Shown here: in pieces, positions 57,684-64,000 of the stretch
Layout: every line of letters starts with the position of its first letter
Numbering within the stretch: position 1 is the first letter of the stretch
From: Nocardia africana NBRC 100379
Lineage (GTDB): Bacteria; Actinomycetota; Actinomycetes; Mycobacteriales; Mycobacteriaceae
Reading direction: 5' to 3'
DNA length: 64,000 nt
Assembly (NCBI RefSeq): GCF_001612635.1
Contig: NZ_BDAV01000004.1
Span: 1 to 64,000 of the forward strand
The notes under the pieces: generated by a model
What the model saw: the letters and a program-made list of their open reading frames with translations, nothing else
What the model was told of the DNA's origin: nothing
The model's database searches: none
Translations under genes and position numbers: made by a program

Positions 57684-58636
57684 AGCTGCGAAACGCGGTG
57701 TCGCTGTTGGGATTGTCGGCCGTCGCCGTCGGCTCGGTGCTGTACATGAATGTCCTCGGGCTCGGACTGGAACCGTCTCCCTACGACCGCGACGCGACCT
57801 TGACAGTCGGCGACACGAATGGGTTGATCGTCGGATCGAAGGTGTTGCTTCGCGGCGTCGCGATCGGCGAGATCGCTCAGGTGACGCCCGACGTCCACGG
57901 TGTGCGGATCCGGATGAAATACAAAGGCTCATATCGGATTTCCACCCAGAGCCGATTCCGGATCGATACCTTGTCCGCCCTCGGGGAGGCGTACGTTTCC
58001 GTCCTACCCCCCTCGTCCGCCGGCCCCTACCTGACGAACCACGCACAAGTCCCGGCGGCGAACGTCACCGTGCCGACGACCGTCCAAGAGCTGTCCGCGC
58101 GCCTGACCCGCCTGATGGAGCAGGTACATCCCGACCAGGTCCGCGACATCATGAACCAACTCGACCTCGCGCTGCCCGACGACAGCGTGGTCCTGGTCGA
58201 CCTGAATCGCGCCTGGTCGCTCTACGAGCAGATGATCACTTCCCGAGCCGACGACCTGTCGGTCGTTCTCGACAAGTTCCAAGCACTGCTCGCCGACAGC
58301 GTATGGCTACCGAAAAGCCTGGCTGGCACCTCGGTCGATATCCGGAAATTCGGTGTGGATATGGGCAATTGGCTCAGCCATTCCGGAGACGTCGTCCTCG
58401 AGGCACCGTTCCCCGACGGCATCAGCAAGGGCACCGGTCCGTTCATCGACGAGCTGCAGAAGTTCCTCGACAAGGCAGCGCCCGGCCTGCAAGTCCTCGG
58501 TGTCACGACACTTCCGGCGGTTCGTGCGGGCGCTTCGGCCATCCGCACTCTCAATACTGCCGATCTCCTCGACAGCGCGATTGCGAACACCGCGAACGGA
58601 GCGCTGACCGTCCACGTTTCCACCCCCGGAAAGTAG
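57680..58636 (+). CDS. mceF: MCE-family protein, position F (module B)
   Basis: A 318-residue protein: MKLRNAVSLLGLSAVAVG membrane helix, LTVGDTNGLIVGSKVLLRGVAIGEI, TLSALGEAYVSVLP and a helical half ending ANGALTVHVSTPGK, which mirrors ANGAVTLHVTVPAP in module A. It is the last mce gene, 48 bases before Mas. Confidence 0.85.
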   Translation: MKLRNAVSLLGLSAVAVGSVLYMNVLGLGLEPSPYDRDATLTVGDTNGLIVGSKVLLRGVAIGEIAQVTPDVHGVRIRMKYKGSYRISTQSRFRIDTLSALGEAYVSVLPPSSAGPYLTNHAQVPAANVTVPTTVQELSARLTRLMEQVHPDQVRDIMNQLDLALPDDSVVLVDLNRAWSLYEQMITSRADDLSVVLDKFQALLADSVWLPKSLAGTSVDIRKFGVDMGNWLSHSGDVVLEAPFPDGISKGTGPFIDELQKFLDKAAPGLQVLGVTTLPAVRAGASAIRTLNTADLLDSAIANTANGALTVHVSTPGK

Positions 58637-58684
58637 TCCGGACCACGCCGAGAAGCCCATCGAGTACAGGAGCCGATCCACATC

Positions 58685-59353
58685 ATGACAACATTCCGAG
58701 ACGACATCGACACCTCGCGCGAACCGGACCCCGCGATCGCACCCGAGACGACAACATCCGCCGAGGCGAAGCCATCCGCCGAACGCACGCGCACAACACG
58801 CGCTGCTTCGGCGCTACGGCCGAACAAGGCGCTGGGCGGCAGTGTGAAGATCACAACGCTCGTGATCGCCGCACTTGTCGCCTGCCTGGCCGGCTCGTCG
58901 GTGTTCTTCGGCTGGCAGGCTCATACCCAGTCCGACCGGCTAGCATCCATGCGCGCCGACGAAGCCGACCGCGGCCACGCGGAAAAGGTGGCTCTCGACT
59001 ACGCCACCGGCGCCGCCGACATGGATTTCAAAGACCTGCAAGCCTGGCAGAAACGACTGACGGCGAATACGACGCCGGAGCTGTCCAACAAGTTGAAGCA
59101 GGCGGCCGGATCGATGGAGCAGATCATCACCCCACTGCAATGGACGTCGAGCGCGACACCGATCGTGGCCAAGGTTCGCTCCGACACCAACGGCCAGTTC
59201 TCGGTGGACTGCTTCGTCAGTGTCCTCACCAAGAACGCGCAGGCGCCCGACGGCGTGCAATCGACGGCAACCTACCGATTGACGATCGACAAGAACGCCG
59301 GCTGGACGATCACCGACGTCGGTGGCATAGATTCCGCCCTTGCGAAGAAATGA
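58685..59353 (+). CDS. Mce-associated membrane protein (module B)
   Basis: A 222-residue Mas protein with a disordered Thr/Ala/Glu-rich cytosolic N-terminus (about 50 residues), one membrane helix and the extracytoplasmic domain VALDYATGAADMDFKDLQAW through TYRLTIDKNAGWTITDVGG. It ends 8 bases from the convergent AraC gene. It is the paralogue of 24479. Confidence 0.85.
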   Translation: MTTFRDDIDTSREPDPAIAPETTTSAEAKPSAERTRTTRAASALRPNKALGGSVKITTLVIAALVACLAGSSVFFGWQAHTQSDRLASMRADEADRGHAEKVALDYATGAADMDFKDLQAWQKRLTANTTPELSNKLKQAAGSMEQIITPLQWTSSATPIVAKVRSDTNGQFSVDCFVSVLTKNAQAPDGVQSTATYRLTIDKNAGWTITDVGGIDSALAKK

Positions 59354-59361
59354 AGTTCGTT

Positions 59362-60387
59362 TCAGCCGTGTCGGTTCGAGACGCGGCAGAAACGAGCCGG
59401 GGTTGTGCCCGTCCAGCGTTTGAAGGCTCGGGTGAAACCGCCGACGTGGGTGTAACCGAGCCGGGCCGCCACCACTTCCACCGACTCACCGCTCGCCAGA
59501 CCGTCCGCGGCGATCAGATGGCGCGTCTCGTCGACAAGTTCCCGGAAGGTGGTGCCCTCCTCCGCCAGCCGCCGAAACATGGTGCGCACGCTCAGCCGCA
59601 GATCCGCGGCGATCTCCTGTTGCGACGCACTTCCACCACAGGCCAACAGCAACTGTCGTACCTGCGCCGCGACACTGGTTCGCAGACGTCGGCGGCGGCG
59701 AAGATCCTGGCACTGTCGTTCGGCCATCGCGGCGGCGTGCGGATTGGCTTGTGGCATAGAACGATTCAGAATCGACGGACTCACCGTCAATCGAGTCGCG
59801 GCCGCGCCGAAGATCGGTCGACAGCCGAGCACGCGGTCGTACAGCTCTTCGTAATCCGGCATCGGACAAGACAATTCGATCCGCGTCAGTGGCTGCTGCA
59901 GATCGAAAACACCACGAGCGGCGGCGACGACGCAGGCCACATCACGCTCGATGAGAAAGGTCCGGATCGTTGCGGGAACACACGCTGTGTCGATGACGAT
60001 ATCGACGCCGTCGGCACACTCCCGTAACTGCCAGTCGAAGAAGGAGCTGCCGAGATCGATGTACTCGATCGCGGTATGCAGTGCCGTTCGCACCGTCGGA
60101 GCGCTCAGCACGCACAAGGCCCACACACCATGGGTAGCGAGCTGATAACGGCTTCCCGCCGACAAGCCGATCCCCGGGACGTTTCCGACTCCGGCGACGA
60201 CATTGCGCACCAGGCGAAGTTCTTGTTCCGCTTGAATGTCGGCGTCAGAATCCTCCAGGGTCACGGGATCAATACCGGTTCCCTCCAAGATCGCGGGCAA
60301 CTCCATTCCGTGCTCGATGGATACTGCGGCCAGAAGCGCCGCACTCGCCGTCGATCGCGCCAGCAGCATCCGGGTTTTCGTCTCCAT
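59362..60387 (-). CDS. AraC-family regulator, Arabinose_bd-like N-domain (module B)
   Basis: A 341-residue paralogue of the AraC protein at 37704: MELPAILEGTGIDP, LATHGVWALCVLSAPTVRTAL, FLIERDVACVV and MPQANPH are shared, and the double HTH (ASQQEIAADLRLSVRTMFRRL, VEVVAARLGYTHVGGFTRAF) is intact. It converges on Mas of module B. The ATG at 60387 gives an N-terminus that aligns with the paralogue; an ATG at 60369 is the alternative. No binding site for the ribosome is obvious before either. Confidence 0.8.
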   Translation of the reverse strand: METKTRMLLARSTASAALLAAVSIEHGMELPAILEGTGIDPVTLEDSDADIQAEQELRLVRNVVAGVGNVPGIGLSAGSRYQLATHGVWALCVLSAPTVRTALHTAIEYIDLGSSFFDWQLRECADGVDIVIDTACVPATIRTFLIERDVACVVAAARGVFDLQQPLTRIELSCPMPDYEELYDRVLGCRPIFGAAATRLTVSPSILNRSMPQANPHAAAMAERQCQDLRRRRRLRTSVAAQVRQLLLACGGSASQQEIAADLRLSVRTMFRRLAEEGTTFRELVDETRHLIAADGLASGESVEVVAARLGYTHVGGFTRAFKRWTGTTPARFCRVSNRHG

Positions 60388-60470
60388 CGTTGTCGAAGTG
60401 TGGAAAGCACTGATCAAGAAGTGTTTTTCACTGCCCCCGCGTCACCGTATTGTAGACGAACCGGATGCGG

Positions 60471-63400
60471 TCACATTTTCTCGGCCGACCCCGCCGACTC
60501 CACCACCCAGGCCGCGATCTGGGCGCGAGAGGTGAAGCCGAGTTTGGTGAGGATGTGCTCGACGTGTCCCTCGGCTGTGCGTTGCGAGATAACGAGTTTC
60601 GTCGCGATCTGCTGGTTGGTGAGTCCTCGAGCGACCAGATCCGCGACCTGTCGTTCGCGTTTGGTCAAGCTCGATCCCGCACTGTGATCGGGCTCGGGTT
60701 TCGGTTCCTCGAGCGCGATGGCCACAGCGTCGCGACGACTCATCGACTGGCCACGGCGAAATTCCTTGTCGAAGTGTCGATCACCCAGCGCACGACGCAA
60801 CCCCGTCTCGCATTGGTGATGAGCACGGTCCAGCTCTGGATATACGGAAAATTCCGAAGCCGAGGATTTCAGCAGCCGCTCGGCGGCCCCCAGCAGAACC
60901 GCCGCCCGGCCGGGGTCGCTATCGGCGACGCTCCATGCGAGCCCTTCGAGATCGAGCGCCGCGACCACGGGACTGTGCGCATTTCGATCCAGTTGGAGCG
61001 ATTGCCGCAACAGGTTTCGCGCTTCGCTTCGACGCCCCTGGAGGAGTACGGCCAGAGCCAGTCCCCACAGGCCGCCGGCCCGAAAAAGCGTTTCGCCGTG
61101 TCTCTCGGTGATTGCCTGCAACTCCTTGTGGGAGTCGATCGACTGGGCGATATCCCCATTCGCCGCGCTGGCGACGCCGTACAGCATCAACATCTCGACT
61201 CGAACATGCTCCGGTCGCAGCGAGTCGATCCCGTCGACGGCACGATGCAGGCAGGAAACCGCCCGAGCGGCATCGCCTTCGTACAACGCCACGGCACCTT
61301 CCGCATAACCGATCAATGCCCCGTTCGCCGGCGTCGGATCCCGGTCGACAATGGCACGCGCCTGTGCGAGCAAGCGGTCCGCGGAGTCGATATCCCGTTG
61401 CAGCGCCGCGGTGACGATGCTCGCATGCAGCGCCCTGAGGCGCCCGGGGGCCGACGCGGCTCGCGGATGCGCGAGGACACTTTTGAGCCAACGCCTGCCT
61501 TCTCCTTGCATTCCGCGGAAACTCCAGAACGGGAACAGCGCAGCGGCCATACGAAGGCCGGCTTCGGCGGCCTCCGCACTGTCCTCGGTCAGCGAGAATT
61601 CCAGTGCGTCCCGCACATTGGACAGCTCGCGTTCGAGTCTGCGAAGCCAATCGATCTGCCGCTCACTGATCCACTCGGACTCGGCATTCACCACCATTCG
61701 CAGATACCAATCACGGTGGCGGCTACCGAATTCGGCGTCCTCGCCTGCTTCTCGTAGTTGGTCTCGGCCGTATTCGCGGACCGTCTCGAGCATTCGGAAC
61801 CGCACGGTTCCGTCGCTGTCTTCGCGTAACACGATCGACTTGTCCACCAGCGTCGACAACGCGTCCAGCAAATCGTGCGGAGACCGATCCGGGCCGCAGA
61901 TCTGTTCTGCGGCATCGAGTTCGAAGCCGCCTGTGAAGATCGACAATCGAGCCCACAGTTGTTGCTCGATGGGCGTGCACAATTGGTAGCTCCAGTCGAT
62001 ACACCACCGCAACGTCTGTTGCCGCCTCGGCGCCGTCCGGCTGCTGCGGGTCAACAGCGTGTAGCGATCGGTCATCCGCTGCAGAATCTGCTCCGGTGAC
62101 ATGGTTCGCATCCGAGCCGCCGCCAGTTCGATCGCCAGCGGGAGGCCGTCCAGCCGCGAACAGATGCCCGCGACGGCGTCCTTGTTGTCGTCGGTGATTT
62201 CGAATCCCGGCACGACGGCGGCCGCGCGTTCGGCGAACAAGGTGACCGCATCGTATTTGGGAAGGCCCCGCAATCGGTGCAGGCCCTCACCCGAGGGTGC
62301 GGACAGCGGCGGCACCCGAACCACCGCTTCCCCGGCAATGTCCAGCGGTTCACGACTGGTGACGAGAATCCGTACGTTCGGGCAGGACGCCAGCAGAGCC
62401 TCCACCAGAACAGCCAATTCCGCCACGACTTGTTCGCCGTTGTCCAAGACCAGCAACATATGTCGATCCCGCAGGAAGTCGATGAGAACGTCCCGCATGG
62501 GGCGAGCCGACTCACCCCGCAATCCCAATCCGGTGGCGACCACGTCGATCAGCAGGGATGGATCGTGCACGTCGGCCAGCGCGATGACCCGAACCCCGCC
62601 GGCGAACTCGGACCTGGAGTTCGATGCCGACCGAAGCGCCAGCCGCGTTTTGCCGACACCGCCGATACCCGTCAAGGTCACCAGCCGCGAGACCGCCAGC
62701 AGGTTCTTCACCTCTGTCGTCTCGGCACGGCGATCGATGAAACTCGTCAACTCCGGCGGTAACCCGCCAGTCCGATCCCAGTCTCGGGCAGTATCTTTCG
62801 ATGCTTCAGTGGTCGGCTCGCGGTGGGAAGCCATGTCGGTGACCCGTTCTCCGCGAGCACGCTGCACGTCCTGCATCGCCTCACCGAACTCGGTCACCGA
62901 CGGTCGCCTCGCCGGGTCGCGACTCATCGCCGACTCCACCAACGTCGCCAGGTCGCGGGGGACCCCGCGGTCACGCAAATCCGGTATCGGCTGGCTGGTG
63001 ATTCTCAGGAACTGCGCGACGACCTGCTCACCGCTCCGGCGTTCGTACGCGGCATGTCCGGTCAACGCGGCGAACAGGGTCGCTCCGAGTCCGTACACAT
63101 CGGCGGCCGGAGTGACCGAGTCTCCGCTCAACATCTCCGGCGCCGTGAAGGCCGGCGACCCGGTCAGAATGCCCGAGCCGGTCTCGAATCCTCCCGAGAT
63201 CCGCGCGATACCGAAATCGGTCACCGCGGGGTCGCCGTAGTCGGTGAGCAAAATGTTGCCCGGCTTCACATCGCGATGCACGATGCCGACCCGGTGCGCG
63301 GCCGCGAGCGCACCGGCGACCTTCACCCCGATCTGCAGTACCGTCTCCACCTGGATCGCGCCCTGCCGGCGTATCCGGGCATCGAGGGAATCCAACGGGT

Positions 63401-63716
63401 AGTACGGCATCACCAGATACGGCCGCCCACTGGCCGTGACGCCCACCTGCAGGACCGTGACGATATTCGGATGCCCGGTCAACCGGCCCATGGCCCGCTG
63501 CTCCCGGAAGAATCTCGCTCGGTTGTCGGCGTCCAACTCCGCGGTCAGCACCTTCACCGCCACCGTGCGGTCCAGCGCCACCTGCCGGCACCGATACACC
63601 GCGCCGAAGCCGCCGTGACCGATCTCCTCCGCATCCTCGAATCCGGATGCGCTCAACTCCGCCGCCACAGGCATGTGCATGTCGCGGCGGGTCCGCTGGG
63701 GATCATCGTCGACCAT
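60471..63716 (-). CDS. pknK: PknK-like Ser/Thr kinase fused to NB-ARC-type ATPase and LuxR HTH
   Basis: A 1081-residue cytosolic regulator. The kinase domain spans about residues 25-285 with glycine loop IGHGGFGAVY, VAVKVL, HRDVKPGN and TDFGIARI. A P-loop ATPase of the AfsR/LuxR type begins near 330 (LPPELTSFIDR, then GIGGVGKTRLALR near 350, MLLVLDN, LVTSREPL, GLPLAIELAAARM), followed by a helical repeat region (about 620-1000) and a C-terminal LuxR HTH (SLTKRERQVADLVARGLTNQQIA, about 1015-1075). The N-terminus follows the mycobacterial PknK kinase closely (DPQRTRRD start), which decides the ATG at 63716. The central ATPase looks more like the NB-ARC LuxR regulators than a MalT-type module. 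It stands 83 bases upstream of AraC with no operon partner visible in the window. The 284 bases upstream to the window end hold nothing recognised. Confidence 0.85.
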   Translation of the reverse strand: MVDDDPQRTRRDMHMPVAAELSASGFEDAEEIGHGGFGAVYRCRQVALDRTVAVKVLTAELDADNRARFFREQRAMGRLTGHPNIVTVLQVGVTASGRPYLVMPYYPLDSLDARIRRQGAIQVETVLQIGVKVAGALAAAHRVGIVHRDVKPGNILLTDYGDPAVTDFGIARISGGFETGSGILTGSPAFTAPEMLSGDSVTPAADVYGLGATLFAALTGHAAYERRSGEQVVAQFLRITSQPIPDLRDRGVPRDLATLVESAMSRDPARRPSVTEFGEAMQDVQRARGERVTDMASHREPTTEASKDTARDWDRTGGLPPELTSFIDRRAETTEVKNLLAVSRLVTLTGIGGVGKTRLALRSASNSRSEFAGGVRVIALADVHDPSLLIDVVATGLGLRGESARPMRDVLIDFLRDRHMLLVLDNGEQVVAELAVLVEALLASCPNVRILVTSREPLDIAGEAVVRVPPLSAPSGEGLHRLRGLPKYDAVTLFAERAAAVVPGFEITDDNKDAVAGICSRLDGLPLAIELAAARMRTMSPEQILQRMTDRYTLLTRSSRTAPRRQQTLRWCIDWSYQLCTPIEQQLWARLSIFTGGFELDAAEQICGPDRSPHDLLDALSTLVDKSIVLREDSDGTVRFRMLETVREYGRDQLREAGEDAEFGSRHRDWYLRMVVNAESEWISERQIDWLRRLERELSNVRDALEFSLTEDSAEAAEAGLRMAAALFPFWSFRGMQGEGRRWLKSVLAHPRAASAPGRLRALHASIVTAALQRDIDSADRLLAQARAIVDRDPTPANGALIGYAEGAVALYEGDAARAVSCLHRAVDGIDSLRPEHVRVEMLMLYGVASAANGDIAQSIDSHKELQAITERHGETLFRAGGLWGLALAVLLQGRRSEARNLLRQSLQLDRNAHSPVVAALDLEGLAWSVADSDPGRAAVLLGAAERLLKSSASEFSVYPELDRAHHQCETGLRRALGDRHFDKEFRRGQSMSRRDAVAIALEEPKPEPDHSAGSSLTKRERQVADLVARGLTNQQIATKLVISQRTAEGHVEHILTKLGFTSRAQIAAWVVESAGSAEKM

Positions 63717-64000
63717 CAGCGACGCTCGATTCGCTAGGCGGTGCACGAACCCGTGCACAACACGCTTACCTTCCGTCCACCGCTCAGGGTATCGCCGGCA
63801 ATCGCGACCGACCTGCGAACCGAGGCACAGTTGTTACGCACTCCCCGCCACTCCACGGCAGAAAACGCGGAATCGACGTGCCACGCCTCGCGCAACGACT
63901 GCTTCAACCGAGACTTCAGGCCACGCACCACCGCGGTAGCACAATCAAAGACGCCCTCCACAAACGCCGCACCCCCATGTGCCCCGCCGGCGGAACCCGC

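Noticed and set aside
57652..60027. 791-codon plus-strand open frame running through mceF, Mas and AraC of module B
   Set aside because: It is Arg- and Pro-rich with no domain and overlaps three well-supported genes.
63734..63961. Short minus-strand frame upstream of the PknK-like gene
   Set aside because: There is no homology, no ribosome binding site and no signal features. I cannot support it as a gene.

Overview
The window looks like chromosome of a high-GC, mycolic-acid-type actinomycete. The best match by gene content is Nocardia or a close relative in the Mycobacteriales, but this is inference. The reasons are two complete yrbE-mce operons each ending in an Mce-associated membrane protein gene, P450s with FprA-type reductases, a PknK-like kinase/LuxR protein, WS/DGAT-type acyltransferase, and dense overlapping reading frames with GTG starts. 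No rRNA, tRNA, CRISPR array or insertion sequence was recognised.

Layout. (1) 1-1.5 kb: remnants of an FAD-linked oxidase and a LysR regulator joined head to head, then a small iron-permease-like membrane protein. (2) 1.7-11 kb: a partner-switching and phosphorelay group. It holds a MEDS-HATPase protein, a MEDS-STAS protein, an internally deleted RsbW-like pseudogene, a large soluble hybrid histidine kinase with seven HAMP-like repeats, and an ANTAR/GAF/PAS/SpoIIE phosphatase. (3) 11.1-11.5 kb: a small secreted protein. (4) 11.7-21.6 kb: a minus-strand aromatic catabolic operon with two flavin hydroxylases, two extradiol dioxygenases, a meta-cleavage hydrolase, a hydratase-aldolase, an aldehyde dehydrogenase, a class II aldolase/decarboxylase and a Dabb protein. 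A divergent TetR gene and palindromic sites sit at its promoter. (5) 22.5-24.4 kb: a stretch of broken genes (amidohydrolase, P450 and acyl-CoA ligase pieces).

(6) 24.5-60.4 kb is the most striking part. Two paralogous modules face each other around a five-gene catabolic core. Module A (24.5-38.7 kb) has P450 + AveC-like membrane protein + yrbEAB-mceA-F + Mas as one long minus-strand transcript, a 7Fe-type ferredoxin + FprA-like reductase, a TetR and an AraC regulator. Module B (46.1-60.4 kb) has P450 + AveC-like protein, TetR + FprA-like reductase, a 3Fe-4S ferredoxin followed by yrbEAB-mceA-F + Mas, and an AraC regulator. Each module has its own repeated operator candidate: TCTAGATA-N5-TTATCAGA in A and GTTAC-N16-GTAAC in B. 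In each case the site lies at both promoters that feed the module. The core (38.9-45.9 kb) encodes aldehyde dehydrogenase, acyl-CoA ligase, Baeyer-Villiger-type monooxygenase, WS/DGAT acyltransferase and a short-chain dehydrogenase.

The simplest reading is two TetR-controlled import-plus-hydroxylation systems: an Mce lipid importer, a P450 with its redox chain, and an AveC-like membrane partner. They would handle related hydrophobic substrates, with the core carrying out ketone/ester cleavage and CoA activation. No Mce ATPase (MceG/MlaF-like) is encoded here, so it would have to come from elsewhere. (7) 60.5-63.7 kb: a PknK-like Ser/Thr kinase fused to an NB-ARC-type ATPase and LuxR HTH.
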